A stretch of DNA of 32,035 nt from the IMG/VR virus record IMGVR_UViG_3300029813_000061, positions 1 to 32,035 of that record; one strand, 5' to 3'. This DNA comes from a virus. The position numbers and the translations under genes were made by a program. The stretch's first letter is position 1; every line of letters begins with the position of its first letter. Below the pieces are notes generated by a model that was not told the origin of the DNA, made no database searches, and worked only from the letters and a program-made list of their open reading frames with translations. Of this stretch, positions 7,844 to 16,429 are shown in pieces.

Positions 7844-9226
7844 TTAACCCATACCTCCGCCGATTCCGATGAATTCGTTACCGACGGTTGTGACGTCCCA
7901 ACGATCAACAAGAGCCTTCCTGAAAGATACGATCAATTGATTCTGGTCCACTTCTGCGTCTTCCTTGAAAGTAAGCTTCGGAACTCCTCTTGTCCCAAGT
8001 AGTATTCCTGGAACATAAACTACAATCAATTCGGTCTTTAGCCTCGCAGCTTGGTCTGCATAACCTGTGGTGTGAAGGTCTTGCCTGACCTTCTCAGAAG
8101 TGATAATTGAAATACCGTCCAGCTTTGCGATCTCACCAGTGAAGATAACAGCTCTGTCACCGTATTTATCCAACGTGATAACCTCTGCAAGTCCTCTTAA
8201 CTCGTTATAAGAGGTAACGCCTGCAATAACCGCCAACTTGGAAGGCTGAAGTCCCCATTTACCCATTGCTGTTACAATTGCCCTGAAAGTTGTGATCGTG
8301 AATGTGGCATTATCAACAACTGTGGCAGCGGAAGCCTCGAATAACGCCCTTATTCCCTTGAAGATTCTCCTTCGGTCTTTCGTGCTGATAATGTCATAAT
8401 CCATAGGGGTAGCAGCGTCATTGTCGCCGTTGAGAATAACATCGTCCCAAGCCTCTGCACCGGACTTCGTTAATTCTTCTTTCAGGTTCGGGATAATAGG
8501 AATAATCGAATCTTCATTTAATTCGTCTGAGAAAAGAACCCTTGCTTTCAACTTTCCAGCCGTGAGCGTTCTTTTTCCTGTGCCTGGAGTAGATGGCGGA
8601 GCCTTGGAAGGTTCATCACTTATAGATTCGGGAACAAGGTAAAAATCAATTGAACCACTTATGAAAGGTAGATCATAGGGATTGCTGGGCATGGGTATAT
8701 CACGGAAGAGCTTGGCAACTTTACTCTCTAACCGGAACTTCTCAATTAACTCCGTACTCAAAAAGGTAGGAACCCATTCAGCGCCTTCCTCTGCGGTTGC
8801 CGTATCCATTGCCTTCCTCAAGGCTGATCTTGAAGTGTCGAAGCTCTGCCACATCTTTAGATTGCGGGGATCTGTCTTCAGGATAGTCGCTGTAATATAG
8901 GCCTTATCCATGAAGGTCTGGAGTTCCTTTTCCTGGTCATTCAACTCTCTGGCAGGCAGGCGCATGATCTTATTGATACTCCTGGCTTCAACTTTCGGCC
9001 CATCTGAAAAATCTATTTTCCTCACAGGTGGTTTAAGATTAGGTTCGTCTCCCTTAGCTTTTTGGCGCAGCACTAGAGCGTCAATTTTATCCTGCAGCTC
9101 TTTCAGGTCTGGCACTTTCTTTTCTTCTTTGTATTCTTGTAGAATTTTGTCGATTTCTTTCCTGTCTTCAGATGCTATCTCTTTCAGATTCTCTTCTAAC
9201 TTTTTTAGAAGTTCTTCTAATGTCAT
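7844..9226 (-). CDS. Major capsid protein, HK97 family
   Basis: 460 residues, starting ATG 9226 inside the protease stop (ATGA overlap). Residues 1 to about 60 form a highly charged coiled coil (LEELLKKLEENLKEI ... LKELQDKIDALV), the expected delta/scaffolding domain, which the prohead protease would remove. The remainder has HK97-fold landmarks: EGAEWVPTFLSTELIEKF (N-arm/E-loop entry), TAGKLKARVLFSDELNEDS, EAWDDVILNGD, a P-domain helix, and a C-terminal beta segment (NQLIVSFRKALVDRWDV). Delta-domain loss should leave roughly 330-400 residues in the mature shell. Confidence 0.92.
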   Translation of the reverse strand: MTLEELLKKLEENLKEIASEDRKEIDKILQEYKEEKKVPDLKELQDKIDALVLRQKAKGDEPNLKPPVRKIDFSDGPKVEARSINKIMRLPARELNDQEKELQTFMDKAYITATILKTDPRNLKMWQSFDTSRSALRKAMDTATAEEGAEWVPTFLSTELIEKFRLESKVAKLFRDIPMPSNPYDLPFISGSIDFYLVPESISDEPSKAPPSTPGTGKRTLTAGKLKARVLFSDELNEDSIIPIIPNLKEELTKSGAEAWDDVILNGDNDAATPMDYDIISTKDRRRIFKGIRALFEASAATVVDNATFTITTFRAIVTAMGKWGLQPSKLAVIAGVTSYNELRGLAEVITLDKYGDRAVIFTGEIAKLDGISIITSEKVRQDLHTTGYADQAARLKTELIVVYVPGILLGTRGVPKLTFKEDAEVDQNQLIVSFRKALVDRWDVTTVGNEFIGIGGGMG

Positions 9227-9981
9227 ATTTTGTCCTCCATTAAATTTCTTTTAAGGTGTTCTCGGAATTCTTTCCGAGATTCCTTGATTTTCTCGACTAC
9301 TGAAAATATCTTATTTATGTCAACAGGATCGAGTTCCTGTAACTGCTGGCTATCCTTATTTGTCTCAATATCATTGCCTTCTAGCAAAGCCTCATCTATT
9401 GATTGAACGGCTATCTCTCCAGGCAATAATTCTTTCTTTTTTTTGCCATCGAATGCTTTGGTTATAGCCTGGCTGACTTGCCCTCCCTTGACCATGTCCA
9501 TAACGGCGTCCTGGTGGGCTGGAAGCAATACGGCTGAATATTCGAGAAGCTCAATTTCCTTAAAATCAAACCCAACGAGATGGTCGCCTTCTACTATATC
9601 CTCTGTCTTTTTGGGGATGAATCCGACCGACCATCCTATGAGCTTCTCTTTTGCAAGAATCCATAAATCATTAACTAAATCCTTGAGCTTTTGGGATAGA
9701 CCCTCATCCATCAAAAAGCTTGTTCCTGCATATAGGCTTTTTCCCTCTTTTTTGAATCCCTTGTTTTTACCAACAACGGGAAGCGGGTCAAGCCCACTGT
9801 AGCTGTGTCCATAAAGAACCGTTGGCTTTTTCTTGAAGTCCTTGGTATCGATGCCGTCGATCCTGATAATATCGCCCATACGGTCTTTGGTTTCTTTTGT
9901 TATCTTGTGCCAGATCGTTCTTGACTTCTCATCTATCTCTTTTATTTCAGTATCGACTATGGTTTTTGTTATTTTCTTCAT
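9223..9981 (-). CDS. Prohead serine protease (HK97 gp4-like, peptidase family U35)
   Basis: 252 residues. Catalytic landmarks are visible: His59 in TVLYGHSYSG and Ser118 in LIGWSVGFIPKK, followed by EIELLEYSAVLLPAHQDA, which matches the family's 'ELLE-S-V--PA---A' block. This enzyme cleaves the capsid delta domain during maturation. The C-terminal about 80 residues (after LLPGEIAVQ) are charged and helical, probably the self-cleaved packaging segment. Order protease then capsid is canonical, and the stop overlaps the capsid start by four bases. Confidence 0.92.
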   Translation of the reverse strand: MKKITKTIVDTEIKEIDEKSRTIWHKITKETKDRMGDIIRIDGIDTKDFKKKPTVLYGHSYSGLDPLPVVGKNKGFKKEGKSLYAGTSFLMDEGLSQKLKDLVNDLWILAKEKLIGWSVGFIPKKTEDIVEGDHLVGFDFKEIELLEYSAVLLPAHQDAVMDMVKGGQVSQAITKAFDGKKKKELLPGEIAVQSIDEALLEGNDIETNKDSQQLQELDPVDINKIFSVVEKIKESRKEFREHLKRNLMEDKI

Positions 9982-9993
9982 TTTCTTAACCTC

Positions 9994-12120
9994 CTAGATT
10001 TGCCTCACTTCGGGATAAGTTGAGCAGAGGCAGTTTATGACGTTTTCAGGAGACGACTTGCTCGGATCGCCTGGATATTGCAATAACTCGCCCCCGACGA
10101 TAAAAGGCTCATTTAGGGAAATCGGCTCATCGGAATATCTGTGGTCTGCCTCCATGTGGCTCTCCCTTGTCTCAGGTGAAAATGCAGACAGCCATCCTTT
10201 GAGCTCTACGTATGGCGACTGTTTATAGCCTTCGACTTGACCAAAGTTCTCCACATTGCACATTTCGGTCCTAGATATCCTTCTTGACCTGTTATGTGAG
10301 AACCAAGCTCCAGGCTCTTCCGCTGTTCCCAAAAGGTTTTGAGCTAGCTCTTCAACCGTCCAGCCTTCGGATTGAGCAAGATTGATTTGTTTCAAAAGCT
10401 CCTTGACGGTCTTCTTGTTGATTACCGCCCCGGATTCCATGACTATCTTCTCAAGCTGTTGCTTCAAAGCCTCATTAAAATTGAAACCTTCCTGCTTGTA
10501 AACCGCCTTCATTTCCGGGTCATAAAGCATTCCCTTGCTTATCGACATTCCAGCTTCCCCAGCCTCCACAAAAGCATTGAAATAGCGTTGTTTCAGTTTA
10601 TCAAAGTAAATCTTCTCCTCTTTGTCCTGGTCAAATAATTCGGTAATCCTCAGATTCGGGATATCCTCTTTCTTCAGCTTCTTTAGTTTCTCCCTTAACC
10701 TTTTTACCTGGTCTTTAAAATATTCATCGACTTTCAGGGTGAACGGTTTTTCTTTAATGGATACCCGTTTGACAAAATTCTCCCAGAGGACTTTTTTCTT
10801 GGTTGGTTCCTGCCAGTAGGACGTTTTAACCTTTACCTCTTTCTTCTCCGATAAAGATTTCGCTTTCTTCGCCGATTCCTGACCAACCGGCACCATCGAC
10901 ATCGGCATATAATAAGTATCCCCGCCCTCATACGATTCTTTATTATATAGATCCGCCCTTACTTGATTGGGGGTCATGATTCCAGTGGTGACAAGATTCT
11001 TCGCAATGTCCGATTTTTCCTTCTCATCATCCTGGAGGACTTTGATATTTGAGTAATCGTATTCAAAATGGTAATCCTTATTAAAATGAGGAGCTAGATT
11101 CAAAGTCAGTTTATCCGCAACAAGGTCAAGAATGGGTATAACCGCATCCTGCCAGAATTTCTTTTGTTGGACTTCCATATTTGAATAATTAGCATATTCG
11201 AGAAGACCGACCACAGAAGGAGGGACTCCCAAGCAGGCTAAAATTTCCTCCCTGTTCATTTTCCTCATCTCGATATATTGAGCATCTTTAGGTGATTTTC
11301 CAAGCTCCTTAATTTCCAAACCTCCTGAACAGTAACCCATGATTCCGGCCTTCTTTGGGCCTTTATGGACTTTATTCCATTCCCGCCTGTGTTGTTTTTT
11401 TTGGTCTGTGTTTACGTTATCTTTACTATAAAAATACGACCTTGGAGTCGCATCATTCTTTATAAAATTCTTGTTATAGGCTACTGCATCAAACTCCATA
11501 ATTGCCGTATTCTTTGCAGGTTGTAACATACCAAGACCAAGAAAGTAAGAGTCGGGATTTGCCAGCTTGAAGTGGATGACCTCGGATGGATCAAGGTCTT
11601 TCTCTTTTCCTACGTTATTGGTGAAAATATATTTTTCTATGAATTTTTGGGGATGGTCTTTAATCTGTACCTGCTCAGGTTTAATCCACCATATTTCAAC
11701 CGGGGGATTGGCTTCAGAGATTTCCCCGTCCTCCTGAGCCCCGACCAGATTCCAGTAAGCATTCCCCGTGATGACAAGATTCACTACGGTTATTTGTTTC
11801 AATTCCCTATTAGAGAGGAAAGGGTTCGGCCTCATCATGAGATGATTCAACTCCTCTCCTGTCACTTCTTCAATCGTTTCTCCGACATCTTTTACGATCT
11901 TCAATTTAGGTTTTGTCGAAGCAACTGCAATAGCAATAGCAGCGGCATAAAGCCAGGGCAACTGCCTGAAAGCATCAATGAAATCCTTATACTCTGAAAC
12001 TTTCTCCGTTTCCGGCTTATCGGTATGTTGTCCCTCTATTTCAGCGGCCATGAATCCAGCCATCTTTTTTTCAGCCTTTTCATAACCAAACCGGTTTAAG
12101 ACGTTTTTTATTAAAGCCAT
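9994..12120 (-). CDS. Portal protein fused to a MuF-type minor head protein
   Basis: 708 residues. Residues 1 to about 425 are an HK97-type portal: AYWNLVGAQ, PVEIWWIKPEQVQIK, EVIHFKLANPDS, GLGMLQPAKNTA, ILACLGVPPSVVGL, YSNMEVQQKKFWQ and the stem-like ITTGIMTPNQVR-type segment (NLVTTGIMTPNQVRADL). Residues about 560-708 are a MuF domain: SRRISRTEMCNVENFGQ, LKGWLSAFSPETRESH and VINCLCSTYPEVR. The MuF domain normally belongs to a separate gene directly downstream of the portal gene; fusion makes one polypeptide that would place MuF at the portal vertex. A charged linker joins the two. It starts inside the last base of the terminase gene (12120). Confidence 0.9.
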   Translation of the reverse strand: MALIKNVLNRFGYEKAEKKMAGFMAAEIEGQHTDKPETEKVSEYKDFIDAFRQLPWLYAAAIAIAVASTKPKLKIVKDVGETIEEVTGEELNHLMMRPNPFLSNRELKQITVVNLVITGNAYWNLVGAQEDGEISEANPPVEIWWIKPEQVQIKDHPQKFIEKYIFTNNVGKEKDLDPSEVIHFKLANPDSYFLGLGMLQPAKNTAIMEFDAVAYNKNFIKNDATPRSYFYSKDNVNTDQKKQHRREWNKVHKGPKKAGIMGYCSGGLEIKELGKSPKDAQYIEMRKMNREEILACLGVPPSVVGLLEYANYSNMEVQQKKFWQDAVIPILDLVADKLTLNLAPHFNKDYHFEYDYSNIKVLQDDEKEKSDIAKNLVTTGIMTPNQVRADLYNKESYEGGDTYYMPMSMVPVGQESAKKAKSLSEKKEVKVKTSYWQEPTKKKVLWENFVKRVSIKEKPFTLKVDEYFKDQVKRLREKLKKLKKEDIPNLRITELFDQDKEEKIYFDKLKQRYFNAFVEAGEAGMSISKGMLYDPEMKAVYKQEGFNFNEALKQQLEKIVMESGAVINKKTVKELLKQINLAQSEGWTVEELAQNLLGTAEEPGAWFSHNRSRRISRTEMCNVENFGQVEGYKQSPYVELKGWLSAFSPETRESHMEADHRYSDEPISLNEPFIVGGELLQYPGDPSKSSPENVINCLCSTYPEVRQI

Positions 12121-13313
12121 CAGAATGCCTCAAACATAGGAATTGGGCCCTTGCAGTGCGTATAAATCCCATATCTTATGGCATCCATAGCATGATTATC
12201 AGAATCAATTGGAACAGGCAGATAATTCCCATCTTTGTCTTGCTTTCTCACATATGACCTTTGTTCTGTTGATATTTTTTCGCTTCCGTCCATGATATGA
12301 ATTGTTTGTTGAAGTAAAAAATCTATTCCAGCCCTTACAGAATCCGGCCCCTTTTCACAGGGTTTTGCGTTTAATCCTAAATCGTATAATTCTTGGATAG
12401 ATTTAGGTTCTGCAGAATCGCAGTATATTTCATCGCTTCCAGTAATCCCCCTAGATTTCATCTTCGCACCTAGTTGGATATTAGTGAGTCCGGTTTCATA
12501 GATAACCTCTTCAAGCCAGAACTCATCAGCCTTTCGGTAAATTCTAATGACCGTAGCAGGATCAATACTGTAACCAAAATCACAACCGTAAAAGATTTCA
12601 TCAAATTTAATGTCAGGCAGTGGGACTAAATCCCAATCATAAATGACGCCTTCCAGCTCTCCCCATTTGCCTAAGAAATAAATGTTATAAAGATTTTTAT
12701 TAATGTGCTTATACTGCTTGAGCTTTTCGACCTCTTCCGGCTTTGCCCAAGGATTGTCATAAACGGTATAGTGCAGCTTGTGGCTCTTTCCGTTCCCGTT
12801 CTCAAAAAACCTTTTATAAACCCAGGACGTCTTCCCTACCGGATTAAAGTCAAAAATAAACTGACTGAATTTACTCTCTCCACCACGTATGACCATATTG
12901 AGCATATCGAAATCTAACTCTCTCATTTCAGTTATTTCATTCATCCAGACAAAATCCACATCTGTGATAGATTTAGCCTTTTCATAGTCGTCTTTATTTT
13001 CTATACCGAGAAACAGGATTCTTAGACTTAAGCACTGCGCCATATAATCGCTTCTGTTAAGATTGAATGGAAGACCAAATTTCTCAGCTCTACCCTGCAT
13101 AATCTCAATGACTGTTGATTTTAGCCTTGGTAATGTTTTCCTTGCGATGATTGCTTTAAGTTTTTTCTCTGGCTGTATGATAGACTGGAGGAGAAGTTTG
13201 TCCACAATGGAGTAAGTCTTTCCTGCATTTTTCCCACCTCTAACGCATAACTCTGGGGCTGTGGATTGGAATAACTCCTGGTGCTTATGGTTTAAAATTT
13301 TATTTAGATTCAT
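12120..13313 (-). CDS. Terminase large subunit (XtmB-type ATPase-nuclease)
   Basis: 397 residues from ATG 13313, chosen because it overlaps the small terminase stop and has a purine-rich site (AGAAGAAAACG); a TTG at 13349 would extend it by 12 residues. Walker A is GGKNAGKT (26-33), Walker B VDFVWMNE (119-126), then the nuclease half with Asp245 (GCDFGYSID), Asp299 (YCDSAEP) and the DNHAMDAIRY block (372-381). These are the expected ATP-driven packaging motor and headful/cos-cutting nuclease. It precedes the portal as usual. Confidence 0.93.
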   Translation of the reverse strand: MNLNKILNHKHQELFQSTAPELCVRGGKNAGKTYSIVDKLLLQSIIQPEKKLKAIIARKTLPRLKSTVIEIMQGRAEKFGLPFNLNRSDYMAQCLSLRILFLGIENKDDYEKAKSITDVDFVWMNEITEMRELDFDMLNMVIRGGESKFSQFIFDFNPVGKTSWVYKRFFENGNGKSHKLHYTVYDNPWAKPEEVEKLKQYKHINKNLYNIYFLGKWGELEGVIYDWDLVPLPDIKFDEIFYGCDFGYSIDPATVIRIYRKADEFWLEEVIYETGLTNIQLGAKMKSRGITGSDEIYCDSAEPKSIQELYDLGLNAKPCEKGPDSVRAGIDFLLQQTIHIMDGSEKISTEQRSYVRKQDKDGNYLPVPIDSDNHAMDAIRYGIYTHCKGPIPMFEAF

Positions 13314-13632
13314 CGTTTTCTTCTGGCATGTATTTATCTGAGAGTTCAAAAGTTACCGCCCCGCTGTGTTCCATAGATACATTCGAGGGAAGCATTTTCA
13401 TTAACCACCCATAGAAAATTTCTTTATTTCTTTTGTTGGCTATAATCCATTTTATGAATCCTTCTTCTCCTCCGACTCTCTTGTCATTCAGTGCATTAAT
13501 GACCATCTTTTTTATGTCTTCTGTAAATTTATCCTTAGCACCTTTCGGTCTACCAGGGTTGCCTCGCTTAAATGCTTTGTGACCTTTCTCTTTATACGAA
13601 TTTACGGTTTTCTTCTGGTTATTTACTGTCAT
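13300..13632 (-). CDS. Terminase small subunit-like protein
   Basis: 110 residues, Lys-rich. Contains GNPGRPKGAKDKFTEDIKKM, the 'NPGRPKGAK-KFT' N-terminal motif seen in terminase small subunits and DUF5681-type proteins, then a helical region ending in a short acidic tail. Small terminase subunits recognise the packaging site. It precedes the large subunit with an overlap of 14 bases and follows a 61-residue gene with an ATGA overlap. Assignment is by motif plus gene order. Confidence 0.8.
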   Translation of the reverse strand: MTVNNQKKTVNSYKEKGHKAFKRGNPGRPKGAKDKFTEDIKKMVINALNDKRVGGEEGFIKWIIANKRNKEIFYGWLMKMLPSNVSMEHSGAVTFELSDKYMPEENDESK

Positions 13633-13814
13633 TTCTTTTCATCCATAATCACAACCATGACATCCTTATCAGCATGATGAAGGTGATTCAAATCATTCAG
13701 AATCTTAGTCTTCTTATCCGAATCAAACTCCAAGATAAGCCGTGTTGCCTTATCACCTGATACAAGGCTTTTATTATGTATGCTCTTTATCATAGCCTCA
13801 AATGCTACTCTCAC
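13629..13814 (-). CDS. Small protein upstream of terminase, unknown function
   Basis: 61 residues from GTG 13814, which overlaps the previous stop (GTGA); an internal ATG (MIKSIHNKSLVSGDKATRLI) is the alternative start. It has a beta-strand-rich pattern SLVSGDKATRLILEF and then DLNHLHHADKDVMVVIMDE. Short proteins with 'LVSGD-KARLVLE' followed by 'DKDVMVVI' occur upstream of terminase in other phages; I know no function. It is four-base overlapped with the small terminase. Confidence 0.75.
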   Translation of the reverse strand: MRVAFEAMIKSIHNKSLVSGDKATRLILEFDSDKKTKILNDLNHLHHADKDVMVVIMDEKK

Positions 13815-13957
13815 TTGTGATACCTCTTATTCGGAATAAACATCATAGGCTGTTGGGATTTCTTCTTCGCTTTTCTCCTTGCTTTAACAATCTGCTTCCT
13901 TCTCTTAGCCCTGAAAGATTCATTGATTTCATTCGGATGATGAAGTGGCATATTCAT
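13811..13957 (-). CDS. 48-residue basic protein
   Basis: Opens with MNMPLHHPNEINESFRAKRR and continues with a run of Lys/Arg (KARRKAKKKS) and a PNKRYHK end. It is bounded on both sides by four-base start/stop overlaps: ATGA with the 85-residue gene upstream and GTGA with the 61-residue gene downstream, which strongly supports real coding. The basic composition suggests nucleic acid binding, but this is inference. Not previously recognised by me. Confidence 0.72.
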   Translation of the reverse strand: MNMPLHHPNEINESFRAKRRKQIVKARRKAKKKSQQPMMFIPNKRYHK

Positions 13958-14211
13958 TTCTTAACCGCATTAAAAAAGCCAAAGAGCTTTTGAATATCAT
14001 TTCGTAGCAACCTATGGTCTTTCTCATTGTTATCCTTCATGTTCTCCATGCCTGTCTCCAGTGACGCAATCCTCTCGCCATAACCAGGATTGTCAGGCTT
14101 AATCTCCTTCTTTTTCCCATTCCGCCTCTCCATCACCTTCAACCCAATATAGACTATCTGAGCCAGAGTCAGGACTATCAGCCAACCGTATTTGAGAACA
14201 TCGCCTTCCAT
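13954..14211 (-). CDS. Small membrane protein with coiled coil (holin/hemolysin-XhlA-like)
   Basis: 85 residues. One N-terminal transmembrane helix (WLIVLTLAQIVYIGLKVM) followed by a basic turn and a predicted coiled coil (RIASLETGMENMKDNNEKDH, then RLLRNDIQKLF). Phages often place such a one-TM, coiled-coil protein beside the holin and endolysin. Start shares a base with the upstream stop (TAATG). Adjacent two-TM and endolysin genes suggest a lysis accessory role; this is inference from topology and neighbours. Confidence 0.72.
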   Translation of the reverse strand: MEGDVLKYGWLIVLTLAQIVYIGLKVMERRNGKKKEIKPDNPGYGERIASLETGMENMKDNNEKDHRLLRNDIQKLFGFFNAVKK

Positions 14212-14417
14212 TACCTCTTCCCCCAGATATCAGTAGCGGTCAACCCACTAATTATAAAAACCAAAAGCCCAACAATGTACGTTGAATATTTCACGAACCA
14301 ATCTAAATCGGCTTCCTTGAACAGCGTTATATAAAAGGCTATGGTCAAAAGGACTACTGCACCGAGGCTAAAGCCAGCCCTCCGTCCGAACCGCTTTTTC
14401 TCACTCATCGCCATCAT
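14211..14417 (-). CDS. Two-TM membrane protein, candidate holin
   Basis: 68 residues with a basic N-terminus (MAMSEKKRFGRRA) and two transmembrane helices (FSLGAVVLLTIAFYITLF and YIVGLLVFIISGLTATDIWG) separated by an acidic-aromatic loop. This size and topology fit a class II-type holin that permeabilises the inner membrane. Several ATG codons compete at the start (14417, 14414 and 14408, behind GGGAGG), which could allow holin/antiholin forms. It sits three genes after the endolysin. Confidence 0.7.
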   Translation of the reverse strand: MMAMSEKKRFGRRAGFSLGAVVLLTIAFYITLFKEADLDWFVKYSTYIVGLLVFIISGLTATDIWGKR

Positions 14418-14623
14418 CAACCTCCCTCGATGAACTTATCTGATATTTTTCTAAATTCTTTTTCCGTAATCATGCCTAATAAAAAAGCAATATAATGTCC
14501 GTTATAACAAAGCAGTTTCTTTAAATGTCTAATTTCAGCAAAAGGATTTGTAAAGGCATTAGAACATGATTTATCAATTATGAATTTATTATCTAAATAA
14601 TCTGAACTACATCCATCCATCAT
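14417..14623 (-). CDS. Small protein of the lysis cluster, unknown function
   Basis: 68 residues from ATG 14623, sharing its first base with the endolysin stop and preceded by GGAGG. Has three or four scattered Cys residues (MDGCSSDYLDNK, DKSCSNAF, LLCYNGHY) and a helical C-terminus ending IEGG. No clear transmembrane segment and no recognised domain. Tight overlaps on both sides show it is translated as part of the lysis cluster. Confidence 0.7.
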   Translation of the reverse strand: MMDGCSSDYLDNKFIIDKSCSNAFTNPFAEIRHLKKLLCYNGHYIAFLLGMITEKEFRKISDKFIEGG

Positions 14624-15072
14624 TAACCTCCCTTTGCAAAAGGATCACAGATTTTGTAATTGTTTCCCCTATAGTCGATAGGTCTCATCTTCACAAAAGC
14701 ATTATGTTTAATTGCATCGGCAATTGTTTTCGTTTTCGATCCTCCTCCAGAAGCCCCAACAACATGAAGGTCATCAACCATCATCTCGACATGAATCATT
14801 TTCTCTTGATAGGGGTGAGACCAGAAGACAAGGCAACCCATAGAACCCTTATTCCTTTTCTTGTCCTTGAATTTCTGGTATAGACTATCGGCTGTCATGT
14901 CTGTACCGTGATTTATTAGCCCTACCGATTGGAGGACTTCCAGAATTAATCCGGAGCAGTCAAAGCCCGATGGGTCATCACCGCCCCAAAGATAGAAATG
15001 GCCTATCCATTTTTGAAGATAGGTTACAGCTCTTCTACGTAGATAATAGGATTTTAATATGCCATTCGCCAT
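14623..15072 (-). CDS. NlpC/P60-family endolysin
   Basis: 149 residues, a single catalytic domain. The nucleophile is Cys39 in YLWGGDDPSGFDCSGLI, the classical NlpC/P60 entry motif; His94 lies in KMIHVEMMVDD, followed by DLHVVGASGGGSKT, the expected His/second-polar-residue blocks. These enzymes cut gamma-D-glutamyl-diaminopimelate bonds of peptidoglycan. There is no signal peptide and no cell-wall-binding domain, so export would need a holin. Neighbouring small membrane genes follow. Start ATG 15072 has only a weak ribosome site. Confidence 0.9.
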   Translation of the reverse strand: MANGILKSYYLRRRAVTYLQKWIGHFYLWGGDDPSGFDCSGLILEVLQSVGLINHGTDMTADSLYQKFKDKKRNKGSMGCLVFWSHPYQEKMIHVEMMVDDLHVVGASGGGSKTKTIADAIKHNAFVKMRPIDYRGNNYKICDPFAKGG

Positions 15073-15190
15073 ATCACTAATACTATAAACCCTGATTTTT
15101 GAGGTATTACGAAAAGTTGATTGATTTAATCAGTACAGGGGTGAGTAAATTAGGTAGGAAAGTTGCTTAAATTAATCGTTGACAAGGCAT

Positions 15191-15472
15191 TCAGGAAACC
15201 TCTTGCGTATCAAATTGTTGGCTCTTGAATCCTTTACACCATATTTCTTTCGTGACCACGTCCGGGAATCTAAACTCCCGGACCATGTTTATGTCTTCCG
15301 GAAGGACCCGGTCCAGACATATTCTTATTTTCCGTATCTCTTTTTCCCGGACCGCCTCTATATGGAATATATGATGGTTGAGTGAAATGACCCGGTAGCC
15401 GGCGGGCGGTCTCTCCAGAAGAAAGATAGCCCTGTCTACCGCTCTTTTGTGTCTTTGTTTAAATAATTCCAT
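15191..15472 (-). CDS. Unknown 93-residue protein in a GC-rich patch
   Basis: Starts ATG 15472, one base after the upstream stop; an in-frame extension to 15520 is less likely. Sequence features include ERPPAGYRVISLNHHIFHIE, then basic/acidic strand segments (KIRICLDRVLPEDINMVREF) and KEIWCKGFKSQQF near the end. Predicted alpha/beta, soluble. I do not recognise it. The DNA is visibly more GC-rich than its neighbours, as are the next two upstream genes. Confidence 0.6.
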   Translation of the reverse strand: MELFKQRHKRAVDRAIFLLERPPAGYRVISLNHHIFHIEAVREKEIRKIRICLDRVLPEDINMVREFRFPDVVTKEIWCKGFKSQQFDTQEVS

Positions 15473-15473
15473 T

Positions 15474-16148
15474 TCAATATTTCTTGAAGATTGTATAAAC
15501 GATATACACTCCGGCGCCAATCAAGACATACGTTTTGACGGTGGACCCGAGCTTTATGCCGGCAGCCTCTCTTATCGCATCCTTGGCGACACCATCAGCG
15601 CTAATTCTCAGGATCCGCTCGGCGTTGAATTTGCCGGTTTCAATCTCTGTGAGCATCACCTGTGCCAGAAATCTCTTGTTCAATTTATCTGTGACGCTGC
15701 CCTCCGGGTATTCGATGATCTCCTCGCCCGAGAGGGAAAAGGAGAAGATCGGCTTCCCGAGCTGTTTTATTGTAAACCTGGCCGTGGCCAACTGTTTTCG
15801 CAGGCTGGTGTTTTGAGTCCGGATATTCTTTATAATTTCATAGGGATCTTCGAGCTCCGGTTCTTCTTTCTCCAGAACCTCGAGCTTTTCTTCCTCCCCG
15901 GCGTCGGCCAGATCTCGCTCCGCCACGCTGCGGGTTAAAGTTACAATTTCGTCCTGCAGGAGTTTTTTCTCCTTTTCCTGCTTGATTTTAGCCTGATCTG
16001 CCGCTCGATGCTCTGCCGCCGTGGATATCTTCAACTTTTCATGGGCCCCGATGGATTTCTGGAGCCTATTGGACACACAAGACCTCTCGAGGAGAAGAAA
16101 GCCGGCCAGGACCACGAGAATGAGGGTTAGAACGTCCTTGATTTTCAT
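15474..16148 (-). CDS. Coiled-coil protein with a TM helix at each end
   Basis: 224 residues. N-terminal transmembrane helix (VLTLILVVLAGFLLLERSC), then a long charged coiled coil (from about residue 34 to 125, rich in Glu/Lys/Arg, e.g. QEKEKKLLQDEIVTLTRSVA), then a beta-containing middle (IFSFSLSGEEIIEYPEG), then KTYVLIGAGVYIVYTIFKKY, a second TM at the C-terminus. The N-terminal TM plus coiled coil recalls inner-membrane spanins, but a second TM and larger size do not. Function unknown; GC-rich DNA suggests recent acquisition. Confidence 0.65.
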   Translation of the reverse strand: MKIKDVLTLILVVLAGFLLLERSCVSNRLQKSIGAHEKLKISTAAEHRAADQAKIKQEKEKKLLQDEIVTLTRSVAERDLADAGEEEKLEVLEKEEPELEDPYEIIKNIRTQNTSLRKQLATARFTIKQLGKPIFSFSLSGEEIIEYPEGSVTDKLNKRFLAQVMLTEIETGKFNAERILRISADGVAKDAIREAAGIKLGSTVKTYVLIGAGVYIVYTIFKKY

Positions 16149-16429
16149 GGATGTATACTCCTATTTATTTTTAACAGGAACTCCCGGTAGAGGATCCGGT
16201 ATCTATGCTTTGTTTTTGGCTCCTGTACCCATCCGACGAAGCTCGAATGTTTCAGGGCGCCCCTGATCATGATTCTCTCGGATTGAGAAAGAGGGACTTT
16301 CTCATCTTTGAGATACATTCTCAGGTTCTCCCGGAGATCAACGTTTTCCTTTATGAGCTCCTTCCGGGATTGCCTTTTTGGAAAATATTTGTGGAGGATT
16401 TCCCGGAGGGTCGTTGGCTTAGTTTTCAT
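16145..16429 (-). CDS. Basic helical protein of unknown function
   Basis: 94 residues from ATG 16429 (it overlaps the previous stop by 11 bases); an extension to 16483 is possible but lacks an ATG with a ribosome site. Very basic, with helices TTLREILHKYFPKRQSRKE and ELIKENVDLRENLRMYLKDE and a tail KHRYRILYREFLLKINRS. Ends four bases into the next gene, giving an ATGA overlap. DNA-binding is plausible from charge; I do not recognise the family. Confidence 0.6.
   Translation of the reverse strand: MKTKPTTLREILHKYFPKRQSRKELIKENVDLRENLRMYLKDEKVPLSQSERIMIRGALKHSSFVGWVQEPKTKHRYRILYREFLLKINRSIHP

Noticed and set aside
11572-11997. 141-codon plus-strand frame opposite the portal
   Set aside because: Shadow of a well-supported portal gene.
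15073-15190. Promoter for the lysis/late genes in the short gap
   Set aside because: A TATAGT box is present before the endolysin gene, but no acceptable -35 at 16-18 bases; not strong enough to call.
15447-15938. A 163-codon plus-strand open frame opposite the TM/coiled-coil gene
   Set aside because: The GC-rich minus-strand gene opens its antisense frame; the plus frame has no ribosome site and lies against the operon direction, while the minus frame has coiled-coil and TM features and coupled neighbours.
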